Shown here in pieces: positions 33,728 through 45,589 of a stretch of 64,000 bases of DNA. The notes beneath the pieces are model-generated. The model was not told where the DNA came from. It was given only the letters and a program-made list of their open reading frames with translations, and made no database searches. The stretch lies in NCBI RefSeq assembly GCF_014356525.2, contig NC_052514.1, positions 7,230,837 through 7,294,836 of the forward strand. Direction: 5' to 3'. Source of the DNA: Nilaparvata lugens. Taxonomy: Eukaryota; Arthropoda; Insecta; Hemiptera; Delphacidae. Position 1 is the first letter of the stretch; every line of letters begins with the position of its first letter. Both the position numbers and the translations under genes were made by a program.

Positions 33728-34077
33728 AATCTAATGAATTAGATGTTTTAACCAATGATCCAAAAAATAGATAACAAAGATTTGAACAACGATTATTTCA
33801 GACACACATTATGCTAACTTTATAGCATGATTAGCATTCTTATTTAGCAAATGTAGCATTTTCATTTTAATCTAATAAAATGAGATGTTTTGAACAAAGA
33901 TCCAAATAATAGATAACATATATTTAAACAACGATTATTTCAGACACACCTCATGCTAACTTTGTAGCATGATTAGCATGTTCATTTCAATCTAATAAAT
34001 TAGATGTTCTAATCAATGATTCAAGTAGTAGTTAACAAAGATTTGAACAACGATTATTTCAAACACACATTATGCTT
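33728..34077. repeat. Tandem repeat x3, 120-141 bp units
   Basis: The units begin aatctaatgaatt, aatctaataaaat and aatctaataaatt at 33728, 33869 and 33989, each with aacaacgattatttca and (units 1-2) tagcatgattagcat. The first unit carries about 21 bp extra. Confidence 0.85.
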
Positions 34078-34264
34078 TGGAGCGTCGATGAACAAATAAT
34101 TGGAGAAGTAGTGATGTCACATTGAAATCACGTGATTACTGCTGATACAGCAAAACAAGCAAGCCTTGCTGCAAAATGCATGAAGCACGCCCCAATTCAC
34201 AGAAGGGCATACAAAAACGGGGGGCATGTATTTGCATTTAATCCAGGTTGCTGGGGCGAGTACC

Positions 34265-34500
34265 ACCCCTCTCTCTCATTCACTCACGCTCTCTCAGTCT
34301 CTCTCTTTACACACTCTCTCTCTATCACTTTCTTCCTTTCTCTTCCTCTCACTCACTCATTCTCTATGGCTCTCTCTGTCTCTCTCTCACACTTTCTCTT
34401 TTCCTATCTCTCTCTCCCACTTTCTTCCTTTCCCTCCCTCTCGCTCTCAATCTCTTTCTTTCTCTTTCTCTCTCTCTTTCTCTCTATCCTCCTCTTCACC
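34265..34500. repeat. (CT)n-rich microsatellite
   Basis: Interrupted ctctctc/cactc/tttc text. Three overlapping + frames through it (about 100-153 codons) are Ser/Leu/Phe-rich artefacts. The non-repetitive 5' part of the longest one (34132-34260) shows no domain. Confidence 0.85.
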
Positions 34501-34629
34501 CACGAATACACAAAACAGAGACAAAAAGCGACCCAACAATTGTTTGTTGAAGCTCTGCTTCTCTCCACAGGGCATAAAATACACAGTCGGTAAATTTGCA
34601 ATTGAAATTGAACGTTAATCATAGCAGAG

Positions 34630-36195
34630 TCAACAACATACACACACAAACAAAGACACACTTACAAACACATACAAATATTGTTGAAATACGTGGGAGG
34701 TATCTGATGTGAGGGAGGCTGCTTTGTATCCAAAGCCAAATAGCGAATGGGATGTGCTTTGATATAAAATATTTCTACCGAAAAATGGGAGATGATTCAT
34801 TGAACTGTAAGGTTATTGTTTGTTTTCAGTTCAAATTTGTTGTATTTTGATTGTTATAATTCATTGTGAATACAGTGGAATCTGTAACGGGGTTAATTAG
34901 ATTTACTATCAGAGTTGTCTCGATGATTTGTTTGTTGAAATAGAAGTCGCCTGAATCGGATCAACTTGCATAGTGATTCAGAGCTGAAATGATGAATTAC
35001 TTGACATGCTGTGAAGTAATTAGGGATGTACAGTGTTTTGTATTAGATATTGACTAAATTTACTAGATATATTGATAATGGTATATTACGTATATTACTT
35101 GATATTGATGATGGTATACCAATAAGATCATGTTATTTAATATATCAGTGGTTGTGCAACATGAAGTTTTTTCAGGCATTAGAGAGTTTTTTAAGTTGAG
35201 CAACTAAATATTTTCAAAATCCTCAAAAAAAGAAGATTCTACACATGAAAATTACTGAGAAATTAAGTAGATTCTATATTCAAATTGATCTGAGGCTTTT
35301 AGATTGGAATTACTATATAATAATAATTGTAAATCTCATTGAATTAACTCCCGATTCTCCATTTATTTCTCTCATCTATACTCTTCCCATCCAATTCTAT
35401 ATATCTTCCATTTCCCTTACTTTCCCCTATAATTTTCGTTCTTGAGAAACGTTCTGATTATAGCTTGCACTATCCCTTTCCTGAGAGGGCTGATAAGTTT
35501 TAAATTTCAGTTTCCACTTTTCGTTGAGGTTATGTAGCCCAAAGTCAGAAGAGTATATTTTTCTGTAAAACCAAGTGTCTAAGACCCAGGATGGGTATGT
35601 TGTATGTTGGTGTCAATGATTCTATTTGGAACTTCCATCATAATCAGGGACTAACCTCCAATAAAAACCATGTGAATCTCATTATTATTCTACTCATTCC
35701 ATGGGAAGGAACAATAATATCACCCATTTCAATACATTTTTTAATTTTCTTATAAACATTGGTTTCAAGAGGCTTTTAAGTAGGTGTTCTAAATTTAAAT
35801 CAAGTTATTTCGACCTTTTGTGAACTTTCCTCCAGGTTCTTCTAAATGCCAGTACTCCAAAAACATGCGATGAATTCACTTAAGTACATTCACTCTCTTA
35901 TCAAATTTGGATCTTGTTTTTGTGATATTTTACGTGTTATCGATGCATGTAATCACGTTAACCATGATAGATGAGTCAGTCATTTTAGGCAGTTCTTTTC
36001 TCAACAGCTTTTCACAGCTGTTTGCTGAAGGGAACTAGCATCGCGTGTATTGTAACCTGTTACCCCTTCTGAATATTGCCTACTCTTTTCTATTTCCTTG
36101 TTTCTACCGAAAACTGGGAGGAAAAAACTGGCGAAAGCTGGCTCATTGTGATGGTAAAGGAAGGATAAGATAACCTTACCTCCTATAATTTACTC
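34630..36195. other. No gene recognised
   Basis: A+T-rich sequence, short frames only, no repeat shared with the rest of the window that I could see. It may be ordinary non-coding DNA. Confidence 0.4.
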
Positions 36196-36202
36196 CTAGT
36201 GC

Positions 36203-36400
36203 CGGTTAAATTTTACCGTGATTGATTCCATGAGAACCAAATCAGATAAGGCTTTTTTAAAAAGACGGCTTCTCTGATTGGTTCTCGTTGAATTAATCAC
36301 GGTTAAAATTTCAACGGTTAGCTTGTGCCGGTACAAAAGCCGGTTAAATTTTAACCGTGATTAATTCCATGAGAATCAATCAGAGAAGCCGTCTTTTTAA
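36203..36400. mobile_element. Foldback MITE of the GCCGGTTAAATTTTA family, one full and one partial copy
   Basis: The first hairpin at about 36201-36328 has arms gccggttaaatttta and its inverse around a gaccaatcagagaag-type core. A second left arm follows at about 36330-36398 and is interrupted at gccgtctttttaag. Related to 7825-7976 and 58304-58430. Confidence 0.65.
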
Positions 36401-36401
36401 G

Positions 36402-36615
36402 AATAGTATATTTCGCACCTAGAGCATGAAATGAGATTTTTCCGGCTCGAAATCGGTTTTCAAGTCCGAGGCCGTAGGCCTTGAGAGCCGGAATAGTATA
36501 TTTCGCACCTAGGGTCGAAAATGTACGTTTTCCGGCTCGAGATCGCGGTTTTCAACGCTGAGCTCTTTTTCAAGAGCTGGAAAAACATTTTTGCCCGTGT
36601 TGCGAACGCTATTTT
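36402..36615. repeat. Direct repeat of gaatagtatatttcgcacct with TTTTTCGCCACAC end
   Basis: gaatagtatatttcgcacct occurs at about 36402 and 36491, each followed by ttttccggctcga text. The block ends TTTTTCGCCACACC at about 36603. The same end motif brackets 40780-41314 in opposite orientations, and aatagtatattacgc precedes it at 40652. Confidence 0.55.
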
Positions 36616-37029
36616 TCGCCACACCAAAAGAAAATAATAATAATAATAATTTTAAGTTGGCAATTTTGAAAGCAAAATTTTAAGGTTATGCTACTATAAA
36701 TCATACAATGTTAATGAAGTTATGATAGTATCATCGTATTCTATTGTTCGGTATCAAAACTACAAAAAAATTCATATCGATTTATAGAAATGATCATTTA
36801 TTGATAGTTTAAATACCTATTTAATTATATAGATACATAAATACATATTAAATTATGAAAAATAAGCATTATTGACAGTTATTCTTTGTTTTTCACGTAA
36901 AATAAATTATACAATCATTATACTTTTTATACAACAAGCTCTATTTTTTATTCTTTATTATTTAAATAGAAGTCGAATGTGCAGTTATGATTGTTTGAGA
37001 ACATGAATCCTCTAGCAGATTCTACTACT

Positions 37030-37580
37030 TTATCATTATCTCCTATTCTCCACCACGAATAAAAGTTCCTCCCATCTCCACCTCTCTCCCACATCCTTCT
37101 CCCTTTCTCTTCCTATCTCCTCAATCATTATCTCCTCTTCTCCCACCACGAATAGAATTTTCTTCCATCTCCACATCTCTCCCACTTCCTTCTCCATTTC
37201 TCTTCCTATCTCCTCAATCATTATCTCCTCTTCTCCCACCAAGAATAGAATTTTCTTCCGTCTCCACCTCTCTCCCTCTTCATTCTCCCTTTTTCTTCTT
37301 ATCTCCTCCATCATTATCTCCTTTTCTCCCACCACGAATAAAATTTTCTTCCGTCTCAACCTCTCTCCCACTTTCTTCTCCCTTTCTCTTCCTATCTCCT
37401 CCATCATTATTTCCTTTTCTCCCACCACGAATTAAATTTTCCTCCGTCTCCACCTCTCTCCCACTTCCTTCACCCTTTATCTTCCTATCTCCTCCATCAT
37501 TATCTCTTACTCTCCACCACGAATAAAAGTTCCTTCCGTCTCCATCTCTCTCCCACTCCCTTCTTTCTTTCTCTTCTCAT
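37030..37580. repeat. 93-bp minisatellite, about six units, open in one frame
   Basis: The unit contains ccaccacgaataaa, ccgtctccacctctctccca and tcctatctcctccatcat. Because 93 is a multiple of three, the minus strand (37036-37428) stays open for 130 codons with a repeating 31-residue Glu/Lys/Arg-rich motif (EEIGREREK, RRKKILFVVGE). There is no evidence of expression or family; the open frame can be a consequence of unit length and pyrimidine bias. Confidence 0.85.
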
Positions 37581-38189
37581 CTAGGCAAAAATGTTCCAAT
37601 TAATGGTGATTTGAGTGTGATATTTTTGTTTTTTATTCTGTTTTCAACCTTCAAAATTCAAAATTCTTAGTTTGACGTTGTTTTTCAGTGAAAATGGACT
37701 AAATTTTAGAAAAGTGAAACCATAACCCTATTTCGGACTTTTAAAATGTTATCTAAATTTGGGAGAGAAATAGTACAAGGAGTATCCTTAGTTTTCTCTC
37801 CCAATCAGTGCTACTTTGTGAAAATTATAAATAAATCAATTATCATCTTCCCTATTATTTTCCTCCATCATTATCTCCAGCTCGAATAATGAGAGAGACC
37901 AAGGAAGTGTCAAGAAATAAGAACGGGTTTGATAGACTTTTGCAGGCAGGCGGAGTCTAGGAGACCAGGTCGGCCCGCCAGTCTGAACAGTGATTGATTG
38001 CTGGGCCCTGTGTGTTCCCTTAACCCCCTACCCCCCCTATCAGAGCACCCCTAGAGCCCCCCCCACCACCCACCTTGCGTGATGTGTGCCCAATCCGTTA
38101 ATCATTGTCAGCGCCGCTCCTGCTGCTGCTGATGTTGATGATGATGATGCAGCCGATTTCAGTGATGAAGTGTGCTGACTGGCTCAGAG

Positions 38190-38345
38190 ACCTTCTTCTC
38201 CTTCTTCTTCTTCTTTTTCTTCCTCTTCTTCCTCTTCTTCTTCCACTTCTTCTTCTTTTTCTTCTTCCTCCTCCTCCCCCTCCCCCTCTTCCTCCTCCTC
38301 CTCCTCCTCCATCTTTTTTTTCTGTTTCTCCTTCTTCTTCTCATC
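38190..38345. repeat. (CTT)n/(CTC)n microsatellite
   Basis: Continuous cttcttc to ctcctcctc text. Overlapping poly-Leu/Phe and poly-Arg/Lys frames are artefacts. Confidence 0.9.
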
Positions 38346-38349
38346 CTCA

Positions 38350-39080
38350 TTAACCGATCATATCTACTCTTCTTTACTCTTTATTTCTTCGAAGATTATC
38401 GGGTTGAGAAAAGTGAATAGAATAGACATAGCAGCATGTTAGACTGTGGAATCTTGAAAATATTGTCATGCCATATGAAAAGCTTCAATGGCAATACCTG
38501 TACTGAAAATATTGAAATTCTTAAATACAATGATGAATTGGTCGGTTTAGGTAGTAGGAAGGCTGGAACGTATAGAACGTTTCAACCACAAGAAAATTTA
38601 TTTCACCAGCAAAAACTACCGGAAACCTCGCGGTTTGAAAAGAAGCACTTTGAAACTTCGCATCCAAAATAAAGACACAAACATCATGTGAAACACCACC
38701 ATCATGTCAAAAAAAGTGAAGAAACGTTGAGTATCTCTCCAGTTTTAGAGTAGCGCTTTCAAGAATGTCAACCCTACACTGCATTCCATCTCGACATATG
38801 CTCAAGCGGAGAATACAATGGATAAGAGAATACAAGAGAGGCTGCAATACTTGTATTTCAAGTACTCTAAAGAAGGAGAGAGATGAGAGAAACCAGGAGA
38901 AGAAGAAAAGGGTGATGGGAATAAGAGAGACGCAACATATTTATTAAAATAATAGACAGAAAGAAGGGATAAAAAAGTAAGGAGATTTGGGTGGAGAGGG
39001 AGGAGAAGAAGAAGGATTATAATAAGAGTACTATAAATAATATTCTGTCAATAATATTAATATTAATGAAGATAATGGAA
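38350..39080. other. No gene recognised
   Basis: One 78-codon + frame at 38436-38672 has mixed, non-repetitive composition, but shows no domain, no homology that I recognise and no supporting context. Left unannotated as a gene. Confidence 0.4.
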
Positions 39081-39082
39081 AG

Positions 39083-39360
39083 AGATTGATTGATTGAGTA
39101 CATCATTTATGTTGATTACAATATATACTGGCTTATACACTTATATACAATAGCTTACAATACAGCAAAAATTTTAGATGAATTTACATAGTATAGACTA
39201 AGAAAATAATTATTGGACTGTATATGATATGAGAAAAACAATCTGGAATAACTATAGATAATATTGGTATGCATTTGCATAAATTGGCGGAGCTTTGGAC
39301 TTTCCAATGTCCATTCTTAGGAAAGAATATTCAAAATATCCTTCCCACTAACTCTCTACC
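39083..39360 (-). mobile_element. ATCA-tailed retroposon, antisense copy
   Basis: Starts with the inverted tail (gattgattgattgag) and ends with the inverse of GGTAGAGAGTTAGTGGG. Core length as in 27532-27818. Confidence 0.8.
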
Positions 39361-39964
39361 AAGAAGAGAGGATGAAAGAAAGAATGGGATTCAGGTGAAG
39401 AGGGAGGAGAAGTAGGAGTGTTAAAAAAATACAATTAATTAAAGAAAGAAACTATGGCAAAAAATGAGAGTAAACAATAAGAGGAAAAGAAAGCTCAAGA
39501 AAAAAGAAACTGTTCAAGAATGATACTTGCGGGAACAATAACGATGAATATACAGTATGGGAAATATACAGAATATAAATATGGGAAAGAATAAGATAAA
39601 GTGAAACCGCAAGAGAAGAAGAAAAATATCAAAAGAAGAGAAAAAATGAGAAGCGAGATGGAAGGAGAGTTGCTGTTGGATTGCTGTGACTACACTTGAA
39701 GCCCTCAACATACCTGACACTGCCACGACACTCATAAATTGTCACTTTTTATTATTCCGTCTTCCTTCTGCCTCGGAATGAATGTGGTGTACCACGCTGT
39801 CATTCTATTATCTCTACCTCTTTTCACACCTTATCTCACGTATTTTGGTACATCAAAACATCTTGGGTGGTTGTAACTGAGCATGGTGTGAGTTGTAACA
39901 TTTTGTGGAATAGAATGTACCAAACTCTTTATAATTAATAAATTAATTATTCAATAGTACCCAT

Positions 39965-41595
39965 TTAAATTCAATTTATTATTTGTCACAGGCTAAATAA
40001 TGGTAAGCATAGACAATAGTGTACATTAAAAACATTAAAATGTTAACATTCATAAACAAAGTTAGACTAGATAAATTTTTGAAATGGTGAAAATATAATA
40101 TATGTAAACTAATAAATAATAATGGCAGTTACAGCTCTTACTTATGTAGAAACAGTCATCAATAAAATCTGGAAACATGAACATTGCACTCGAAAGTAAC
40201 ACGATAGATTCTTAATACATTTTTTCAGTCATATTTTGTTTTTCTCTAATCGCCAACTATAGGGACACTGGGCTATGAACCAGCTTTTCAGTCTTGTCCT
40301 AAAAATTGACAGTGTTTGAGCCTCTTTCAAGTGGTTCGGCAACGAATTAAATATTTTCTTACCCATATGCTGTGAGCTAGATTTGTAAAAGGTCGTTCTG
40401 TGTGGTTTAATCCTCAACGCACCTCTGGATCTTGTGTTATGACTATGAATATCTTACCCTGATGTCCAATTTGTCTTGTATTTGAAGGCAAAGATAGATA
40501 AGTAATATACATAAAGAGCAGGGGACAGTCATTATTGCTGCTGATCTTAAGAGAGAACGGCATGAGGATCTCGGTGGCTTTCTAAATATAATTCGAATTA
40601 TTCTCTTTTTTGCCCTAAAAACCGGCAGTGAATTTCCTGAGCCCCCCCCAAATAGTATATTACGCTACAAGCCCGGAAAGTTAGTGTTTACGGTATGAGG
40701 ATAGTTGAATATGAGAGGATAGTCGGGAATATGTTATCCGAATACCGTAAACACCTTTCTGAGAGTGTCGTGAAAGATATTTTTCGCCACACTACAGGTA
40801 TAGCTGACGCCAAAAAAGTTAGGCGGGGTCTCTTGTGCCTTCCAACAGCTGATCTTGTCAAGCAGAGTTGTCATCTAGCTTGGCGATTATTTTCAAATCA
40901 AAAGAGACAATAAATAGATGCATTGCATAGCTATGAGTAGGTTACACCATGTGACCCACGAAGCCACCTAACTTTTTGGCATCAGCTATATAAGAATAAT
41001 AAATTCAATAAAAATGTTTTATAATGGGGGGGGGGACTTTGATGTCTCATATCTCAAGAACCAGACGTCGTAGGGTACACAAAGTGGGGTGGAAATTTCC
41101 GATCTCACCCTCCTGAACACAATGCACCATATGGCACAGTTGTCCAAACACATTTTCAAAAATTTTCAAAAAGCGGCCGGAAAGGGTACTCTTTCCGGCC
41201 TTAGCTGGAAAGAAACCTGTTCTGACATCAGACGAGAATCGTCTGCAAACAATGTCTTTCATAATCTACGTAGGGACTGGAAAACAGCTGCTTTCTGTGC
41301 AGTGTGGCGAAAAAAGTATTCATAGAACAATGGAGGCTCGAAGTGACAACTGCCTCTCGGTCGAGGGTACTAGAAAGCCTCGACACCAGAAAAGCTGCAG
41401 GATTTAGTTTTTTCAGGAGTGAATCAATGTGAACAGTCCATGACAAGCCCTGGTCAATTGCTAGTCCCAAGAAACCGGTAGAAGAGGAGAACTGCACATT
41501 CTCACCATCTATACTGAATTGGAACAAGCTTGGAGGTGATCTATGAATCTGAAATTCAATAAAAGATGTTTTGGTAATATTCACCTCCAACTTAT
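39965..41595 (-). mobile_element. Antisense LINE remnant split by a foreign segment
   Basis: On the minus strand, 41590 to about 41330 reads ITKTSFIEFQIHR, FLGLAIDQGLSWTVHI and KLNPAAFLVSRLSSTLDREAV, the RT thumb region. The C-terminal block at 40417-40229 reads PHRTTFYKSSSQHMGKKIFN and LPNHLKEAQTLSIFRTRLKSW, as in Jockey/CR1-like ORF2. The ~130-residue stretch normally between them is replaced by 40600-41330, which carries inverted TTTTTCGCCACACT motifs. The catalytic core is absent (5'-truncated). Non-functional. Confidence 0.8.
40600..41330. mobile_element. Possible inserted palindromic element inside the LINE
   Basis: TTTTTCGCCACACT at 40780-40793 and its exact inverse at 41301-41314. 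Another hairpin, gtgtttacggtat, pairs with ataccgtaaacac at 40684-40752, and ggccggaaagggtactctttccggcc-type self-pairing is near 41175-41200. A + frame at 40695-40913 (72 codons, mixed composition) and a minus frame at 41047-41262 exist, but neither is recognised. Exact insertion borders not resolved. Confidence 0.45.
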
Positions 41596-41599
41596 TGAA

Positions 41600-42300
41600 G
41601 TAAGTTTCAACACTGTTTTATATGAATAATAACAACTAGTTTCGGTTTTCCATTGATTTAATAATTGAAACCATTTATTCAAGTAGACCTTTCAAGTACT
41701 CTTTCAGAAAATTATTGATAGTTAATTTTGAAACAAATGACTAAATATACGATTTTTTTCTTACAGGAGTTCTTGCGATTCCCCATCATCTCACATGTAG
41801 GCTGTGAAAAGTAAGTGAAAACTCATTACGCAATTATTTATGTAATTAGACAATTCTATTTTATTTTTCTAATTTTCTGACAGAATATTCTCAATTTTGA
41901 AATAAGTATATTGTTCTATATTCATGTTTTCCATAGACTATATCTATTTGAAAAATCTCCTCTTCATGTTAATCTTTCTATAATATGACACTCTTACTTT
42001 TGTTTCCATATTGAATCAGCTTATTTCCATATTTCCATCCCAATAGGTAGGCATATAGAAAACATACCATAGTGAAAAACAACAGCATCCAAAGTACCAG
42101 ACCCTCAAAGCCTGTCAAAAGGAATCGTTCTTCCATCTAATCTATCAACAAAAATTTCCAAAAATGTTTGTTTTTTGTAGCCAGTCTTCTTTGCAGATTC
42201 TGAAGCTAATAAGTGAATTGAACCAGACAAGCGGTGCAAGCAAAATCTCTCATGAAAGAAAGGTTTCTTCTTGATCTTTTATCGATGTTGTGCTTGTGTT
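41600..42300. other. No gene recognised
   Basis: A+T-rich, many stops. No repeat of the window's families. Confidence 0.4.
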
Positions 42301-42307
42301 TGTTTGT

Positions 42308-42353
42308 GTCTGAGTGTGTGTGTGTGTGTGTATGTGTGTGTATGTGTGCGTGT
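42308..42353. repeat. (TG)n microsatellite
   Basis: tgtgtgtg runs with tatg interruptions. Confidence 0.9.
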
Positions 42354-43018
42354 GTTTGGGAAGCATAATATGACTACACACATTTGATTAAACTGCTTAC
42401 CCGCCTCACTCCCAACATGGGTTAGCTTTCATCAAAGTTCCTCCCACGGCTACTTTGTTTTCTTTCGTTTTCCTTGTTTTTCCACTTATCCGTGCAGGGT
42501 TTTTCCTCATCCTGCCCCGGAAAATCCTTTCTTCCAAGCCCTGGATCTTCTTTCAAGCAGATTAGGACTTTCAATACGCACAAAGCCGCGCCATATCTCA
42601 ATCCATGACACTGAATTGATCTTCACCAGAAAAGAATTTCCTCCAAAAAGAGCGGATACGTATTACTGGTTTTACTAGGGGATAACTGAATACTTTCTAA
42701 CGAATCCTCTCTCTCTTTTCTCCTAATTTTTTTCTCTTTTTCGATTTTCTTATCCACAAACTTTGTGAACCAAATTTTCATTTTACGATTTTTGAAGGAA
42801 AATAACGAGAACGTAGATCAAAAGTGGAAGACGGTGTGGAAATAAGTTGATTAATCTCTTTTTTGTTATGTCTTCCACTTGGATGGTTCTCTCCAGATTG
42901 AGTTATTTTCAAAACGAGGGTTTGCTCATGAGATTATGTCTCGTAGTCTTCTCGTCAAGTCTTTCAAATTTATCATGAAAAACGCTTTTAATATACTCTT
43001 GAAGGCTCTCTCATATTG

Positions 43019-43100
43019 AGAATAGAATAGAATTGAATAGAAAAATTTTATTTATCAGACATGTACAAATACGGATTCCATGGAATCTAGTTGTTAAAAA
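43019..43100 (-). mobile_element. Antisense LINE 3' tail with ATTCT-type units
   Basis: Minus strand: ...AATAAAATTTTTCTATTC then CTATTC units at 43019-43046. The same type of tail is at 19441-19466. Only the extreme 3' end is recognisable. Confidence 0.5.
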
Positions 43101-43389
43101 AAAAGATGAACCAAAAATTGAGTCTGAGATTGTGAATGGTGCATTTTTATATTCTCACCTTTGAAGAATAGAAAAGTATATCCCTATTGTGATAGTAATA
43201 ATCATTCTTTTAATTGTTTGGTTTAATTTTTTTCTTAAAATGAATAGCGTGTAGTTCGGTAATAAGCCCAGCTAGGAGCCTGCTGGGAGCTACAGAATGA
43301 GATTAATATTTACACATAATCAGCTATTCAAATTAATATTATGATAGGACACGGACTTTCTTCCCTTCCACTCACTCTTTCTCCCTCTT

Positions 43390-43492
43390 TCTCTCTCTCT
43401 CTCTCTCACTCTCTCTCTCTTTAGGGTTGTGTGGTAGAGAGGACCAGGAGTCCTAATTCCGCCCTAATAAAGGCATATAATCAATCAATCAA

Positions 43493-43534
<42 letters not shown>

Positions 43535-43892
43535 TGTAATCTACATAAATAAAGTACTCAATCAATCAATCAATCAATCTCTCGCACTTTTCGTAGAGAG
43601 TTAGTGGGGAGGATATTTTTAATATTTTTAGTGAGAAGAATGGACATTGATATGTCCAAAGCTCTGCCAATTTATGTAGATGCATAACAATATTATCTAT
43701 TTTATCTATAGTTATTACAAATTTCTGTTTTTCATATCATATACAGCTCAATAATTATTTTCTTAGTCTATATTATGTGAATTCATCTATAATTTTGATG
43801 TATTGTAAGCTATTGTATATAAGTGTATAAACCAGTATAGTATATATTGTAATCTACAATACATAAATAAAGTACTCAATCAATCAATCTCT
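43390..43892 (+). mobile_element. Series of truncated retroposon ends in (CT)n DNA
   Basis: In order: a short LINE 3' end (ggagtcctaattccgcccta, AATAAAGGCA, then atcaatc tail) at about 43425-43492; a (CT)n run; a 45-bp stub of the ATCA family (tgtaatctacataaataaag) at 43533-43580; and a complete core copy GTAGAGAGTTAGTGGG at 43593-43890. Each begins or ends in CT-rich text. Confidence 0.8.
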
Positions 43893-43924
43893 CCCGGTGG
43901 TGTGTTAATGACAGAATCAACAAT

Positions 43925-44135
43925 TATTTGTTGAAACATCGCCGATTTATGAAGTTACATCACATTATTATATTATCGTTATTCTAATTGCATTCTATAT
44001 TTTTTCTCATTGATCAATTATTTTACTTTGTGATATTCGTTGAATAACTAGCATTAACGTCAATTAATGTAAATTGGTGTATAAGCCAGTAAATATTGTA
44101 ACATACATGAAAAAGAAATCTAATCTAATCTCTCG
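43925..44135 (+). mobile_element. Second retroposon subfamily with TCTAATC tail
   Basis: Matches 16663-16866: gccgatttatgaagttacat, ttattctaattgcatt, gtgtataagccagtaaatat, ending aatctaatctaatc. It shares the 3' 50 bp design with the ATCA-tailed family, so the two are probably related. Confidence 0.7.
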
Positions 44136-44459
44136 CTCTCTCTGCCAATCCTCACTACACCCCACCCACATAATTCCCAAGAGACACCTAACCGTGACTC
44201 CTAATTGTGTTACTATCTGCCGACAGTGAGAGTGAGAGAAATAGAGTGATAAAGATAGAGAGAGTGAGAATGAGACTGAGAGAGAGAGAGTGATTGATTG
44301 ATTATTTGCCTTGATCACCTGTTCTATGCAATTAGAAATGTTGACAAAAAGAATGTGATCCTTAAATGGTCCATTAAGTTTTATTAAGATTTATTTGTAA
44401 AAATTCGTCTTGTATTTTGGCAATAAGTTCATTATTCATTCATTCATTTATTCATTAAG

Positions 44460-45020
44460 GCTATTCGGTACCCTTGTTTATTATTTAAATTGGATAATCT
44501 TTTTCAATATAATTGTTAAGAACATTAAAGAGTGAGAAAAAGTGGCAAATGAATTTTTTAAGTGGTTTAATAAGCGAGTTATGGGTTGTTAAAGTCTGCT
44601 AAACTCCGTTTTCTTTCCAGATCATAAACGGTTTTGAATTTTCCATTGGAGTTCTTTTAATACATTCAGAATATCATTGGCTTTGTTCTAATATGCGTTT
44701 TTTCGCGATTCATGTCAAAGTAAAACAAGTTATCGATTTTACAAAGATGTTACTTTTTTATTTATGAACGATATGGGGAATAAAATGTTTTAGTTTGGAA
44801 AGATACATTTTTTGAATTTTTAAGAGAAGTTCTAATAATATAGTCAAAACCGTTTATGATCTGGAAAGAAAACGGAGTTTAGCAGACTTCAACAACCCAT
44901 AACTCGGTTATTAGACCACTTAAAAAATTCAGTTGCCACTTTTCTCACTCTTATAATGATATTAACAATTATATTGAAAAGATTATCCAATTTAAATAAT
45001 AAAAAAGTGTACCGATAGCC
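44460..45020. mobile_element. 561-bp foldback element flanked by TTAA
   Basis: The arms of about 190 bp begin GGCTATTCGGTACCC on the left and, read inward, GGCTATCGGTACACT on the right. They pair through tttaaattggataatc, gagttatgggttgtt and gcagactt/gtctgctaaac text, with a ~190-bp loop. TTAA is at 44456-44459 and 45021-45024. The TTAA duplication is the piggyBac rule, but the termini do not look like canonical piggyBac ends, and a TTA Harbinger-type reading is possible. No coding. Confidence 0.8.
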
Positions 45021-45237
45021 TTAAGAGATCTAGAATACGGCAATTACTCATTACTTCTATGTCCAGTACTTTATTCTATTCGATCGTTTGTCATATCCTC
45101 CCTCCGCTGCATCACATTAGTTTCGAGAAATACATCTGAAAATTCTTTTGTCTTCTACACATTTTCGCCCCTCATCATACTCCTCCCTCCTCTCTTCTTC
45201 TCACTTCTTTATGTCTCATCTCCTCTTTCTTCTCCGA

Positions 45238-45352
45238 TTCCTCCTCCCACTGCACCTCCTCCTCCTCCTCCTCCTCCTCCTACTCCTCCTCCTCCTCCTC
45301 CTCCTCCTCCTCCTCCTCCTCCTCCTCCTCCTCTACATCCTCCTCCTCAACA
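45238..45352. repeat. (CTC)n microsatellite
   Basis: More than 25 near-perfect ctc units with two interruptions. Confidence 0.92.
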
Positions 45353-45589
45353 ACTTTGAAATCAGCCCCTCTTCACTCTTCAGCCCGCTCATCAGCTGTT
45401 GATTTCCCAGCGGGCATGTTTTGACGTGTCTCTGCACCCCTCTCACCATACCCTCATCCAGAATTGCAACAAGCATTGAAACCCGTTCACTTCGGATCCG
45501 ATAGTCGAATCAGTCAACCGACCAACCCGCAACCAACTGCCAACCAACGACTCAAGACCAACAACTAGGGTGAGGTTTGAGTCTCCTTC

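Noticed and set aside
34132..34661. Possible protein with a non-repetitive N-terminus (34132-34260)
   Set aside because: Most of the frame is (CT)n; the remaining 40 codons show no domain, and three frames are open at once.
38105..38420. Poly-Leu and poly-Arg/Lys frames
   Set aside because: Microsatellite translation artefacts.
38436..38672. 78-codon + frame of mixed composition
   Set aside because: No recognised domain, no neighbours, and its length is within chance for A+T-rich DNA of this size.
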